Shown: positions 9,660-18,529, numbered from the stretch's first letter. The stretch: 64,000 nt of DNA from Acidobacteriota bacterium (GCA_018971185.1 JAGXBH010000007.1:1-64000); one strand, 5' to 3'. A program made the numbers and translations. The notes: generated by a model from the sequence alone, not told the origin.

Positions 9660-9668
9660 CGACGCGAC

Positions 9669-10259
9669 CTAGATCCAGCCGCGCAGCGCCTGGTGCAGCA
9701 CGGCGTCGTATCCCTCGATGCCCTCACGGCTGAGTCGGGCCTCGGGTCCGGCGGCGATGGCGACGCGTTCGGGGATCACCCCCCACACGGGCACCCGCTG
9801 CTCCTTCCACCAGGCGATCGCGGCGTCCAGGTCGTTGGTGCCCAGGCGCGCGGCGACGATGACCACGCCGTACGGCACTCCCGTGGGGATCAGGTCGAGC
9901 GTCGCGAGGACCCGTGAGTACTCGACGCCCCCGGCGCGCGTGGGAATGACCACCGCGTCGGCCAGCGCCACGATTCCTTGGGTGATGCGCTCATTACCCG
10001 GCGGCGTGTCCACGACGACGAGGCCCTCGGTGCGGCCCATCGCCCGCGTCGCCGTTCGCTCCGAGGGTGCTTCGATCACGGTCACCCCCTCGCAGGGCCA
10101 GGTCTCGAGCCACTCCGCGGCGGACGCTTGGGGGTCGGCGTCGATCAGCGTGACCGGGTCGTAGCCGCGCTCCACCGCCGCCGCGCAGAGGTAGATCGAG
10201 GTGGTCGACTTGCCCACCCCACCCTTGAGTGAGGTCACGATGATGTTCATGACCTTCAT
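9669..10259 (-). CDS. Orphan ParA-family ATPase
   Basis: 196-residue P-loop ATPase of the ParA/MinD superfamily. Deviant Walker A SLKGGVGKSTTS begins near residue 11, with LIDADPQASAAEWLE (Walker A') and VVVDTPPG (Walker B) following. Short ParA proteins of this type position plasmids, protein clusters or other cargo on the nucleoid. No ParB, PpfA-like or other adaptor gene is adjacent, so the cargo is unknown. Start MKVMNIIV at 10259 is chosen; ATG at 10250 is equally possible, with AAGG before it. Two direct repeats lie 44-83 nt upstream. Confidence 0.88.
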   Translation of the reverse strand: MKVMNIIVTSLKGGVGKSTTSIYLCAAAVERGYDPVTLIDADPQASAAEWLETWPCEGVTVIEAPSERTATRAMGRTEGLVVVDTPPGNERITQGIVALADAVVIPTRAGGVEYSRVLATLDLIPTGVPYGVVIVAARLGTNDLDAAIAWWKEQRVPVWGVIPERVAIAAGPEARLSREGIEGYDAVLHQALRGWI

Positions 10260-10302
10260 GCTAAGGCACTGCCCCGCTGGTACTCGGCGCAAGTCACGAC
10301 AC

Positions 10303-10342
10303 GTCCACGAGAAGCGCCACTCACGCGTTATGTCCACGAGAA
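10303..10342. repeat. Two direct repeats upstream of parA
   Basis: GTCCACGAGAA at 10303-10313 and again at 10332-10342, start to start 29 nt. They lie 44-83 nt before the parA start and could be binding sites for the ATPase operon regulator or a partner protein. A third copy was not found. Confidence 0.4.
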
Positions 10343-10419
10343 CCCGACGCCATCGAAACGAACTCGCCTCCGACGCGAGCGTCATTGACGGCCGCCTACG
10401 ACGGCCCCGGCGGCGCCCC

Positions 10420-10435
10420 CGCGATTGCCATCGCG
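10420..10435 (-). terminator. Hairpin after the secreted-protein gene
   Basis: CGCGAT-TGCC-ATCGCG, a perfect 6-bp stem with a 4-nt loop, 8 nt beyond the stop of the gene ending at 10443. No T-run follows, so terminator function is only suggested. Confidence 0.3.
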
Positions 10436-10442
10436 ACGAGTC

Positions 10443-11036
10443 CTACTTGACCCTGGCCACCGCGGTCGAGACGAAGTTGCGGAACTGGGTCAGATTCACC
10501 GTGGGTACGTTCCCTTCGATGACCGTGACCACGACGTTGCCCTTGCGTGCGATCACATAATCCGCCTGGAAGCGAAGGTGCTGGCCCGCCATCGCGATCA
10601 GGTAGGCGACGCTCTCATTGCCCTGTCGCGCGAGGGCCAGTGTGCGTACCGTGCCGGTGACCGGATATCCCTTGAGGGTCCCGGACACCCTCTTGCAGCT
10701 CGCCGAAGCGGCCGCGATCTTGCGGTAGGCCAGCGGGGTGTTGTTATACGTCGTCAGGGTTTCGATCAACTGGGGTACGTCACCTTTCCCCTGGTAGTGG
10801 ACCTCGACGAGGTGCGTGCGCGTGACGCCCTTGGGCTCTAGGAGTTGCGACAAGCAACCCATTCGCAAGTTGTAGGTCGGCTGCTGGGCCGTCCAACCCT
10901 TGGGCATCTGAGCGATGCTCAAGGCTTCGGACTTCAACACCGCCGTCGCGCTGGTACTCGCCGAAGCCGCGCTCACGCACACTACCGAGAGCAGTACCGC
11001 CGTCGCCACCATCGAGATTCCGCGTCGCCTGATCAT
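10443..11036 (-). CDS. Secreted protein, PknH-sensor-like fold suspected
   Basis: 197 residues with a clear signal peptide (MIRRRGISMVATAVLLSVV...ASAS, cleavage near residue 27). The mature part has two Cys (in MGCLSQLL and ASASCKRVSG) and a repeating beta-strand pattern (HLVEVHYQ, YLIAMAG, VVVTVIEG) like the extracytoplasmic sensor domain of mycobacterial PknH and similar lipoproteins. That match is by pattern only. The membrane protein at 40617-41729 has a similar C-terminal layout. Start ATG follows GGGAAGGAAG. No enzymatic motif is visible. Confidence 0.75.
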   Translation of the reverse strand: MIRRRGISMVATAVLLSVVCVSAASASTSATAVLKSEALSIAQMPKGWTAQQPTYNLRMGCLSQLLEPKGVTRTHLVEVHYQGKGDVPQLIETLTTYNNTPLAYRKIAAASASCKRVSGTLKGYPVTGTVRTLALARQGNESVAYLIAMAGQHLRFQADYVIARKGNVVVTVIEGNVPTVNLTQFRNFVSTAVARVK

Positions 11037-11182
11037 GATCTTCCTTCCCTCATTCCCGCTCTACACGTCGCACGGGCGCCGCGGCGACGTCCATTGGTCA
11101 CTAATCCGGTGAGGTCACGGGGCGCGATTCGCCGCGAGAGGCGTGCGGTGGTTGCGGCGCCTGCAGACCTCGCGCGGGTGGG

Positions 11183-11665
11183 TCAGAGCTTGTAACCGAA
11201 GGTACGCAGCAATTCACGGCGATTGGCCTGGTCCGCAGGGGTCTCGATGCCCGCGGGCGGCATACCGTCCACGATGCCGATAATCCCACGTCCCAGATCG
11301 GTCTGAGCGACGAGCACCTCGAGGGGGTTAGCGGTGGCGCAGTAGATCGTGCAGACCTCGGGGACACTCTTCAGCGCATTGAGGACGTTGATCGGAAAGC
11401 CATTTCGCAGGTAGATGATGAAGCAATGTCCCGCGCCAATCGACTCCGCGTTGCGCGCGGCGAGTTCGACGAGGTCCTCGGCGTTGCCCGAGGTGCGGAT
11501 CAGACACAACCCTGACGCCTCGCAAAAGGCGAGGCCGAACTCCATGTTCGGGTTCGCCCCCACCATCACCTCGTGAATGTCCTCGACGGTCTTGATGAAG
11601 TGAGACTGGCCCACGATCACGTTGAGACCTTCGGTTACCTCGATGGGCACGGTGCTGAGCTCCAT
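11183..11665 (-). CDS. Adenosine-specific kinase family protein
   Basis: 160 residues matching the small family annotated as adenosine-specific kinase (PF04008, formerly DUF355), best known in archaea and scattered bacteria. Family-type segments: VEDIHEVMVGANPNMEFGLA, FCEASGLCLIRTSGN, and GRGIIGIVDGMPPAGIET near the C-terminus. Full length for the family. Start ATG follows the strong GAGGAGG. The physiological role in bacteria is not established. It stands alone, with long non-coding DNA upstream. Confidence 0.87.
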   Translation of the reverse strand: MELSTVPIEVTEGLNVIVGQSHFIKTVEDIHEVMVGANPNMEFGLAFCEASGLCLIRTSGNAEDLVELAARNAESIGAGHCFIIYLRNGFPINVLNALKSVPEVCTIYCATANPLEVLVAQTDLGRGIIGIVDGMPPAGIETPADQANRRELLRTFGYKL

Positions 11666-12364
11666 GGCTACCTCCTCTGGATGACGACGACCTCTCAGTC
11701 AGACCATATCCCCCACGTCGCCCGGACCCGCTGGTCAGTGCCGGGTACAAAGCCTCCTCTCGCCGCCGCGGACACGCTGACGGCGAGGCCTTCACCTTCG
11801 GGGGAACGAGACGTTCGGTGCGGTGCTCGACCGAAGGGACGTGCGACGGACCCGAGAGTGCGTCGCTCGCGCTGTCGACTACGGCTGGACCCGTCATAAT
11901 TGTCGGCCGATCGTCCCGCGATCAACCGAGCACCATCTCCGCGACGTGCAAAGGTCCTTCGACCCTAACGATCCAGCTGGTTCGACGCGATACTGGGAGT
12001 GAGGGTCTAGAAGGATCCTCAAGGAGGTTCCGAGCGAGTGAAACCTCAAGGCAGTGAGACCTGAGAGCAGAATGCGCGGGGTTGTACGGAAGTGATTCCG
12101 GGAGGCCCAGGAGTGTTCAAGGCAAGGCCGGTGTTTGGAGTTGTGACGGACGAGAAGCGCGTACGCTTCCCTGGTGGCCATTCTCCACGCGATTTGCTCC
12201 GGGCGCGCAATTCATGAAAAGGGCCCGATTCCCATGATTCCTTGGGACGGGCTCTTTCGCATGTGAAAGATCGAGGTCCACACTCGATTGCTCGAGGACC
12301 GTTGTCGCGGTCGAGGGATTCGCGAACACCCCTTCGATGAGAGATTACGACCCGTCGGTGACCG
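11666..12364. other. Non-coding stretch with hairpins, no supported gene
   Basis: About 700 bases without a convincing gene. Open frames on both strands lack family features and start signals. Composition is less GC-biased than in the surrounding genes. It holds the strong inverted repeat at 12218-12257, a small stem GAAGCG-CGTA-CGCTTC near 12152-12167, and imperfect 16-nt repeats near 12037-12070. It may be decayed DNA next to the broken gene at 12365-12536. Confidence 0.5.
12218..12257. terminator. Long inverted repeat, terminator-like or structured RNA
   Basis: Left arm 12218-12234 (AAAGGGCCCGATTCCCA) pairs with right arm 12243-12257 (TGGGACGGGCTCTTT), with one mismatch (G-T) and a 2-nt bulge, and an 8-nt loop. 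A-tract and T-tract flank the stem, so it could end transcription in either direction. Confidence 0.45.
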
Positions 12365-12536
12365 TCGAGCGGTGAACCACGGGAGCGACCGCCGCGCGGC
12401 GTCGCTCGCCTCACTCACGCTCGAATACTGCTGATCAAAGCAGTAATGAAGGGGGACAGACCCCCATGTCCTCGGGGTCACGACGGAATTCCTCGAAGCC
12501 GAAGGTCCCGTCGGGCCGCGAGAACGCGTCGGGCGC
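12365..12536 (-). pseudogene. 5'-truncated, frameshifted paralog of the small protein at 20028-20279
   Basis: Read leftward, RPDGTFGFEEFRRDPEDMG matches RPSGTFGYEEFRRDPEDLG of the intact 83-residue protein. After a frame change at about 12457-12461 the match resumes as VPLHYCFDQQYSSVSEAS then AARRSLPWFTAR. Inserting two bases (GTCTGGGTCCCC for GTCTGTCCCC) would restore GVWVPLHY. The break sits in a GGGGG-ACAGA-CCCCC palindrome. Upstream there is a TAG at 12561-12563 and no start codon, so the N-terminus is missing too. A sequencing error could explain the frameshift but not the lost start. Confidence 0.7.
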
Positions 12537-12583
12537 CGGAGCTCGTCCGGCGAGGGGCTGCTACAAAGCGGTGACCCGGTACC

Positions 12584-12589
12584 TACGAT
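12584..12589 (+). promoter_or_regulatory. Putative leaderless -10 element
   Basis: TACGAT with 6 nt to the GTG at 12596, the same layout as other leaderless starts in the window. Confidence 0.4.
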
Positions 12590-12595
12590 GGAGTG

Positions 12596-12808
12596 GTGAG
12601 ACCGAGCATCATCGCCACCATCGGCGCGCGAGTGCTCGGTTCGGCGTTGTTAGGTTTCGGCACGATCTTCCAGCCCAAGGCCAACGCGACGGACCACTGG
12701 TCGACCAGTCCCCGGACAGTCATCGTGACCGCCGTCCGCGACGACGTCGGCGAGCCCGACGTGGGCGGGGACGGGTTCGACCCTTCGGCTGCCCGCGTGG
12801 CGGCCTGA
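12596..12808 (+). CDS. Small hypothetical protein, possible signal or membrane segment
   Basis: 70 residues, not recognised. The N-terminus is hydrophobic (PSIIATIGARVLGSALLGFG), which may be a signal or anchor sequence ending near PKANA. The rest is polar with a Gly/Asp-rich tail. Third codon positions are strongly G/C, as in real genes here. A TACGAT box 6 nt before GTG 12596 suggests leaderless expression; GTG 12593 is the alternative start. Function unknown, and it may not be expressed. Confidence 0.45.
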   Translation: MRPSIIATIGARVLGSALLGFGTIFQPKANATDHWSTSPRTVIVTAVRDDVGEPDVGGDGFDPSAARVAA

Positions 12809-12944
12809 GGTAACCGCTCCCGGGGGCTCGTGCGCCGCGTCGACGGACGAGCCCGTTGCCGCCAGGTCGTGACCCCGTAGTGTGAAGGCACGGCCCGGGT
12901 TCGACCGCGCCTCCGTGGCGCGACGTCGGGTGAGGAGGTTCACG

Positions 12945-13430
12945 ATGAACGACCGCCACGGCACTGCGACGATCGAGCTGCGATCCGAGAGTGAGGTCGT
13001 CACGCGAAGATCCTTCGACGCACCTCGCGCACGCGTGTTCGACGCGATCAGCCAACCCGAGCAGGTTCGCCACTGGTTCAGCGCCGATCGAACGCCACTG
13101 CACATCTGTGAGATCGACCTGCGCGTCGGAGGTAACTACCATTTCGCCTGGTACGCCCCCAACGGCGTGGAGTGCACGTTCCGCGGCTACTTCTTGGAGA
13201 TCGAGCGACCGACGAGGATCGTGCAGACCTGGACCTACGAGGGGTGGCCCGACGATGGCGCGGTCGAGACGTTGACGTTGGCCGAGGACGACGGCGTCAC
13301 GACGATGACGTCGGTCCTGCGATTCGCCGACGCCGCCCGGCGCGGGGACCACTTCCAGGGCGACACCCAAGGTGTGCAGAATAGTTACGACCAACTGGAG
13401 GACCTGTTGGCGGGCCAACCCCCGCGTTAG
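12945..13430 (+). CDS. SRPBCC / AHSA1-family protein
   Basis: 161 residues of the activator-of-Hsp90-ATPase-like START-fold family. Typical segments: TRRSFDAPRARVFDAISQPE, VRHWFSADR, LRVGGNYHFAWYAPNG, GYFLEIERPTRIVQTWTYEG. Such proteins bind hydrophobic ligands in a deep pocket, usually without a known substrate. The ATG at 12945 follows GAGGAGG. The upstream in-frame GTG at 12882 was rejected because that segment is basic and low-complexity. A VOC-family gene follows, a pairing seen often for poorly understood stress or antibiotic-binding genes. Confidence 0.88.
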   Translation: MNDRHGTATIELRSESEVVTRRSFDAPRARVFDAISQPEQVRHWFSADRTPLHICEIDLRVGGNYHFAWYAPNGVECTFRGYFLEIERPTRIVQTWTYEGWPDDGAVETLTLAEDDGVTTMTSVLRFADAARRGDHFQGDTQGVQNSYDQLEDLLAGQPPR

Positions 13431-13582
13431 GCACCGGCGGCCTGCGTCGCCGCGTCTCGGAGTCACGTCGAGCGAAGAGCGACTCGGGTACGTGCAGCGC
13501 GCGCGGCGACGACCGCGAGTCCCGCCGTCCGTGCGCTCGAGAGGACCGCCAGCGACCAAGGACTGACTGGATATATTGGGGC

Positions 13583-14008
13583 ATGCTTCGCTGCACCCCG
13601 TTCTTGCTGTTCGACGGAGAGTGCGCCGCAGCGATGACGTTCTACCAGGAGTGCCTCGGTGGGGACCTCACGATCACGACCTTGCGTGATTCCCCGATGA
13701 GGGAGTTCCTCCCGCCCGACAAGCACGCGCGGACGATCAATGCCCACCTTCGCAGTGGGGACATCGAAATCTCGGCGGCCGACTGGATGGCCTCGCCCGT
13801 GAGGACACCGGTCCAGGGCAACACCACCGCGATCTTCGTGAACGGTGACGACATCGACGCGATGAGGTCGATTCATCGACGGCTCTCGGTCGGCGCTGAC
13901 ACCTCGAGCATCCAGGAGCTTCACGACATGCCCATCGGGACCTACGGACAGTTGTACGACCGCTACGGCGTCCAGTGGATATTCCTAGGCCGACCGCACG
14001 CCGAATGA
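13583..14008 (+). CDS. PhnB-like VOC-family protein
   Basis: 141 residues of the glyoxalase/bleomycin-resistance (VOC) fold in its PhnB-like form. Seen: TPFLLFDGECAAAMTFYQEC at the N-terminus, SGDIEISAADWM in the middle, and GTYGQLYDRYGVQWIF at the C-terminus. Related proteins are often called 3-demethylubiquinone methyltransferases by old annotation, but no methyltransferase motif is present. Expression may be leaderless: TATATT lies 5 nt before the ATG. Confidence 0.87.
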   Translation: MLRCTPFLLFDGECAAAMTFYQECLGGDLTITTLRDSPMREFLPPDKHARTINAHLRSGDIEISAADWMASPVRTPVQGNTTAIFVNGDDIDAMRSIHRRLSVGADTSSIQELHDMPIGTYGQLYDRYGVQWIFLGRPHAE

Positions 14009-14055
14009 CGGCCATGACAGTCGCAACAGTCGTGACACTCATGGCGATCGCGTGA
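14005..14055 (+). CDS. Possible 16-residue hydrophobic microprotein
   Basis: ATG overlaps the VOC stop (ATGA) and opens a frame MTAMTVATVVTLMAIA, then stops. Translation could be coupled. It may be chance; nothing else supports it. Confidence 0.15.
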   Translation: MTAMTVATVVTLMAIA

Positions 14056-14375
14056 CACCCAACGTACGGCCACCCCTCGCCTCTCCACTTGCTCTCCACC
14101 TGGTCGCCGCGCCAGGCTGCGCTCGCCCGAGGCGATGACGCGGTTTGGCCCACCGCGGGTGCGAGACGTACTCTGGTGACGAGACGAGGCGAGGAGCGAC
14201 GTGGAATGGCGACTGACCTGCGGGGACGTCCGCGAAGGGGGCGCCGCGCCAGTGCCGTGACCGATTCGCGATATGGACGCCGTGCACCCGGCGTGATCAC
14301 TGCGTTGCGCCCAACTGGTCACGAGGTGCGCCGCGATCAGCGCGACCACGGCCGCGTCGACCTGAGGGGACCACG
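14056..14375. other. Upstream region of the glucuronate operon
   Basis: About 320 bases with no supported gene. Open frames here are Arg-rich and lack starts. A GAGGGG ribosome-binding site lies just before uxaC. No clear regulator-binding palindrome was found by eye. Confidence 0.4.
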
Positions 14376-15785
14376 ATGAGGGTCACTCGTCCCGAGGCGC
14401 CACACCCGGACCGGCTGCTGGCGGCCGACCCCGCGACTCGCGAGATCGCGCGCGAACTGCTGGCCTGCGTGGAAGGGCTGCCCATCGTGTCCCCCCACGG
14501 TCACGTGAACGCCTCGATGATCTTCGACGACGAGCCCTTCACCTCAGCGACCGAGCTCCTGATCTCGCACGACCACTACGTGACGCGACTCCTGCACGCC
14601 AATGGAACGTCGCTCGAGAACCTGGGCGTGGGGGCGACCCCGTCCGATCCCCGTGAGGCGTGGCGGGAGTTCTGTGAATCGTGGCACGTCTTCGACGGCA
14701 CCGCCTCGGGCACGTGGTTGAGGCTCGAACTCCACCGACTCTTCGGGATCGACGAGGAACCCAGTGCCCACAACTCGACGCGTCTCTACGACCTCATCGC
14801 GGGGCGCCTCGCCCACGACGACTTTCGACCTCGTCGCCTCCTCGCCTCCTTCGACATCGAGGTCCTCGCGACCACCGACGACCCGCTCGACGACCTCCGA
14901 GCACATCGCGGACTACGCGACGCCGCCGACGTGAGCTGTCGCGTGATACCGACGTTTCGACCCGACGCCTACATCGACGCGCACGCCGAGGGCTTCGCGT
15001 CGCGGATCGAACGGCTGATCGACGAGGCGGGCGAGGGACGAGTGGGCTACGACGGCTACCTCGCGGCGATGCGAAATCGCCGTGACGCCTTCATCGCCGC
15101 GGGCGCCGTCTCCGCCGATCACGGGGTGCGCACTGCACGGAGCCTTCGCCTCGATGCACGCGACGGCGCCGCACTGTTCGAGAAGGTCCGGCGAGGCGGC
15201 GCGTCCACGCCGGACCGTGACGCCTTCGAGGCGCACATGCTCTACGAGATGGCGAGGATGAGCGTCGAGGACGGACTGGTGATGAGCGTGCACCCGGGGT
15301 CGTTGCGCAACCATCACCCCGGTACCTTCGCGCGCTTCGGTCCCGACACCGGGCACGACATTCCGTTCGCCGTGGATTTCACCACGGCCCTGCGACCGCT
15401 GCTCAGCGACTTCGGGACCGAGCCGGGCCTGCATCTCGTGCTCTTCACGCTCGACGAGAGCACCTTCTCGCGCGAACTCGCGCCCCTCGCCGGCTTCTAC
15501 CCGAGCGTCTACCTCGGCTCGCCGTGGTGGTTCCTCGACGCCCCCGACGCCCTGATGCGTTTTCGGAACTACGTCACCGAGACCACCGGCTTCTCGCGCT
15601 ACGGGGGTTTCGTGGATGACACGAGGGCCTTCTGCTCGATCCCCGCCCGCCACGACGTCGCGCGGCGTGTCGAGGCGTCCTACCTCGCGCGTCTGGTGGC
15701 CGAGCATCGGCTCTCCCTGGCGCGGGCGCGCGAGGTCATCGTCGACGTGATCGACCAGGCGCCGCGACGGGCCTTCAAACTATGA
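14376..15785 (+). CDS. uxaC: Glucuronate isomerase
   Basis: 469-residue uronate isomerase of the amidohydrolase fold, converting D-glucuronate to D-fructuronate (and galacturonate to tagaturonate). Seen: LPIVSPHGHVNASMI near residue 35 (metal His pair HGH), VLATTDDPLDDL near 170, and the C-terminal segment GFVDDTRAFCSIPARHDVARR. Length fits the family. ATG start follows GAGGGG, and the stop overlaps the next gene (ATGA). First step of the hexuronate route encoded by these three genes. Confidence 0.95.
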   Translation: MRVTRPEAPHPDRLLAADPATREIARELLACVEGLPIVSPHGHVNASMIFDDEPFTSATELLISHDHYVTRLLHANGTSLENLGVGATPSDPREAWREFCESWHVFDGTASGTWLRLELHRLFGIDEEPSAHNSTRLYDLIAGRLAHDDFRPRRLLASFDIEVLATTDDPLDDLRAHRGLRDAADVSCRVIPTFRPDAYIDAHAEGFASRIERLIDEAGEGRVGYDGYLAAMRNRRDAFIAAGAVSADHGVRTARSLRLDARDGAALFEKVRRGGASTPDRDAFEAHMLYEMARMSVEDGLVMSVHPGSLRNHHPGTFARFGPDTGHDIPFAVDFTTALRPLLSDFGTEPGLHLVLFTLDESTFSRELAPLAGFYPSVYLGSPWWFLDAPDALMRFRNYVTETTGFSRYGGFVDDTRAFCSIPARHDVARRVEASYLARLVAEHRLSLARAREVIVDVIDQAPRRAFKL

Positions 15786-17215
15786 GCGCCTCGCGGCCGT
15801 TGACCCGCGACGCGTGGGATCCCCGGGGCACGCGCGCGCCGACGAGAATCGCGCACTTCGGCGTCGGGGCCTTCCACCGCGCCCATCAGGCGTGGTTCAC
15901 CGCCCGGTCGAACGACGCCGCCCACTGGGGGATCAGTGCGTTCACGGGTCGTCGCGCCGGAAGCGCCGCAGCGCTGATGCGTCAGGGCGGGCTCTACACC
16001 CTCATCGAGCGCTCCGCCCACGACGACCACTTCTCCATCATTGGGTCGCTGGTCGAGGTCCACGAGGGCGCCGACGCCACCGCGGTGATGGACGTCCTCG
16101 CACGAAGCGACACGGCGGTACTCACCACCACCATCACCGAGGCCGGATATCGCATCGCCCTGGACGGCACCGCGCGCCTCGATGACGCGCAACTGCGCGG
16201 CGACGTGGTGACGTTGCACGAGGCGCTACGCGCACCACGGATCGACCCACCGACACTCGCCACCGTTCCGGGCCGGATCCTGCTGGGCCTCGAGGCGAGA
16301 CGCCGGGCGAACGCGGGTCCGATGACGATACTGCCCTGCGACAATCTGCCCCGCAACGGCTGGGTTCTCGAGCACGGCCTCATCGAGGTCGCCCAGATGG
16401 TGGCCCCCTCGCTCGCCGACTGGATCGCCGAGAACGTCCACTTCGCCTCGTCGTGCGTCGATCGCATCACGCCACGTACGACCGTGGCCGACGTCGCCAC
16501 CGTGGCCCGCGAGACGCCGTGGCGCGACGAGGTGCCGGTGGTGACCGAGCCCTACGCCAGTTGGGTCATCGCGGGCGCCTTCGCGGCGGGCCGACCGCAG
16601 TGGGAGAGTGCGGGAGCGCAGTTCGTGCGCGACGTCGCCCCCTACGAGAGGAGGAAGTTGTGGCTCCTCAACGGCGCGCACAGCCTGCTCGCGGAACTCG
16701 GCCTGGCGGCGGGTCGGCGCACGGTGAGAGACGCCGTCGACGACCCTCGATGTCGTGAGTGGCTGGCGCGATTCTGGCGCAGCGCTCGACGCCACCTACC
16801 GACGTCGCTCGAGACCGACGGCTACTGCGCGCAGCTCCTCGAGCGCTTCGACAACACGCGCATCGGCTACGAGTTGTCCCAGATCGCGACCGACAGCGTC
16901 GTGAAGCTGCGCACCCGCTTCGTCCCCGTCGTCCTGAGTGAGCTACGCGCCGGGGACGACTGCGAGGTCGGCGTCGAGGTCCTGGCCTCCTGGGTGCGCC
17001 GGATGCGCGACACCGGCCCCTACCCCGACACCGAGGGGGACGCGGTGGCCGCGATCCTGACGGCGTCGGGTCGGCCCGTGGCCGACCTCCTCGCGTACGT
17101 CGAACCGGAACTGTCGGATTTCTCGCCCTTCGTCGCCCGGGTGTCGCGTCGCGTCGACGAGCGACGAGACCCCTCCGCGCACCGCACCACCACCTCGACA
17201 CCACCAGGAGCCTGA
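15782..17215 (+). CDS. uxuB: Fructuronate reductase (mannitol dehydrogenase family)
   Basis: 477-residue polyol dehydrogenase that reduces D-fructuronate to D-mannonate with NADH. The N-terminal nucleotide-binding motif is [15 protein letters not shown], followed by [11 protein letters not shown], the DNLPRNG motif, and the catalytic region [16 protein letters not shown] containing the family Lys and His. Placed between uxaC and mannonate dehydratase with a 4-nt overlap and a 1-nt gap, so fructuronate rather than mannitol or tagaturonate is the likely substrate. Confidence 0.92.
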   Translation: MSASRPLTRDAWDPRGTRAPTRIAHFGVGAFHRAHQAWFTARSNDAAHWGISAFTGRRAGSAAALMRQGGLYTLIERSAHDDHFSIIGSLVEVHEGADATAVMDVLARSDTAVLTTTITEAGYRIALDGTARLDDAQLRGDVVTLHEALRAPRIDPPTLATVPGRILLGLEARRRANAGPMTILPCDNLPRNGWVLEHGLIEVAQMVAPSLADWIAENVHFASSCVDRITPRTTVADVATVARETPWRDEVPVVTEPYASWVIAGAFAAGRPQWESAGAQFVRDVAPYERRKLWLLNGAHSLLAELGLAAGRRTVRDAVDDPRCREWLARFWRSARRHLPTSLETDGYCAQLLERFDNTRIGYELSQIATDSVVKLRTRFVPVVLSELRAGDDCEVGVEVLASWVRRMRDTGPYPDTEGDAVAAILTASGRPVADLLAYVEPELSDFSPFVARVSRRVDERRDPSAHRTTTSTPPGA

Positions 17216-17216
17216 T

Positions 17217-18455
17217 ATGAGCATCATCGCCGCCGACGTCATCGTCACGAGTCCGGACCGCAATTTCGTCACCCTCAAGTTGACGACCAGTGAGGGGGTG
17301 ACCGGACTCGGCGACGCGACCCTGAACGGTCGCGAGCTGGCCGTGGTGAGCTACTTGCGCGACCACGTCGTGCAGTTGCTGATCGGCCGCGACGAGCACC
17401 GGATCGAGGACACCTGGCAGTTCCTCTACCGCAGCGCGTACTGGCGTCGGGGCCCGGTGACGATGGCCGCCATCGCCGCGGTGGACGTGGCGCTGTGGGA
17501 CATCAAGGCGAAGTACGCCCGGATGCCCCTCTACCAGCTCCTTGGCGGCGCGTCACGCGATGGTCTGCTCGCCTATGGTCACGCGTCGGGGCGTGACAAC
17601 GCCGAGCTGTTCGACAGCATCCGCGCGCACCAGGCGCAGGGCTTCCGCGCGATTCGCGTGCAGAGCGGCGTCCCGGGACTCCACGCCATCTACGGCATCG
17701 CCTCGAACGCGACCTCGGCGCGCAACGCCGGCGTGCGCTACGACCACGAGCCCGCCCAGCGCGGAGCGCAGCCGGCCCTCGAGGACTGGGACACCCGCCG
17801 CTATCTTCGACACCTGCCGGGCGTGTTCGAGGCGGTGCGTCACGAGTTCGGTCCCGACGTACCGCTCCTGCACGACGGCCACCACCGCATGACCCCGATC
17901 CAGGCCGCGGCGCTGGGCCGGTCACTCGAGCCCTACGACCTCTTCTGGCTCGAGGACTGCACCCCCGCGGAGAATCAGGAGGCGCTGCGCCTCGTGCGCC
18001 ACCACACCACGACCCCACTGGCCATCGGGGAGATCTTCAACTCGATCTGGGACTATCAGGTCCTGGTGCGTGAGCAACTCATCGACTACGTGCGCAGCTC
18101 GGTCACCCACGCCGGAGGGATCACCCACCTGAGAAGGATCCTCGACGTCGCCGCGCAGTACCAGATCAAGTCCGGCATGCACGGTCCGACCGACGTGTCG
18201 CCCGTGGGGATGGCGGCGGCGATGCACCTGGGTCTGGCGATCCACAACTTCGGCATCCAGGAGTACATGGTGCACGGGGCTCGGACCGACGAGGTGTTCG
18301 AGCAATCCTTCACCTGGCGCGACGGCTACCTGCACCCCGGCGAGACGCCGGGGATCGGGGTCGAACTCAACGTCGACGCGGCGGGCAAGTACCCCTACGA
18401 GCAGGCCTACCTCCCCTACAATCGCCTGGTCGACGGCACGGTGCACGACTGGTGA
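17217..18455 (+). CDS. manD: D-mannonate dehydratase (enolase superfamily, ManD type)
   Basis: 412 residues of the ManD/RspA group of the enolase superfamily, dehydrating D-mannonate to 2-keto-3-deoxy-D-gluconate. Seen: [20 protein letters not shown], metal ligands in [11 protein letters not shown] and [15 protein letters not shown], and the signature [18 protein letters not shown]. It is non-homologous to the E. coli-type UxuA, which this operon lacks. ManD proteins range from efficient to promiscuous; the operon with uxaC and uxuB argues for the efficient mannonate enzyme. KDG kinase and aldolase are not in the window. Confidence 0.93.
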   Translation: MSIIAADVIVTSPDRNFVTLKLTTSEGVTGLGDATLNGRELAVVSYLRDHVVQLLIGRDEHRIEDTWQFLYRSAYWRRGPVTMAAIAAVDVALWDIKAKYARMPLYQLLGGASRDGLLAYGHASGRDNAELFDSIRAHQAQGFRAIRVQSGVPGLHAIYGIASNATSARNAGVRYDHEPAQRGAQPALEDWDTRRYLRHLPGVFEAVRHEFGPDVPLLHDGHHRMTPIQAAALGRSLEPYDLFWLEDCTPAENQEALRLVRHHTTTPLAIGEIFNSIWDYQVLVREQLIDYVRSSVTHAGGITHLRRILDVAAQYQIKSGMHGPTDVSPVGMAAAMHLGLAIHNFGIQEYMVHGARTDEVFEQSFTWRDGYLHPGETPGIGVELNVDAAGKYPYEQAYLPYNRLVDGTVHDW

Positions 18456-18473
18456 CCTCGACGCTCGAGCTCC

Positions 18474-18529
18474 GAGTGCCTTCAGTCGAGTGACTTCAGC
18501 CGAGTGACCTTAGCCGGGTGCCCTCGACC
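18474..18529. repeat. Four tandem 14-bp repeats
   Basis: Units GAGTGCCTTCAGTC, GAGTGACTTCAGCC, GAGTGACCTTAGCC and GGGTGCCCTCGACC run head to tail just after manD. The unit is not a multiple of three and no ORF covers it. Confidence 0.7.

Noticed and set aside
11818-12181. Overlapping 79- and 95-codon frames in the gene-poor region
   Set aside because: No ribosome-binding site, poor codon bias, no recognisable features on either strand.
12451-12465. Terminal repeat of an insertion sequence
   Set aside because: The GGGGG-ACAGA-CCCCC palindrome lies inside the decayed gene with homology on both sides, and no transposase or target duplication is seen.
12720-13559. 279-codon minus-strand frame opposite the SRPBCC gene
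   Set aside because: The SRPBCC motifs and ribosome-binding site on the plus strand decide the strand.
14089-14379. 96-codon frame before uxaC
   Set aside because: Arg-rich, no start signal, overlaps the uxaC ribosome-binding site.
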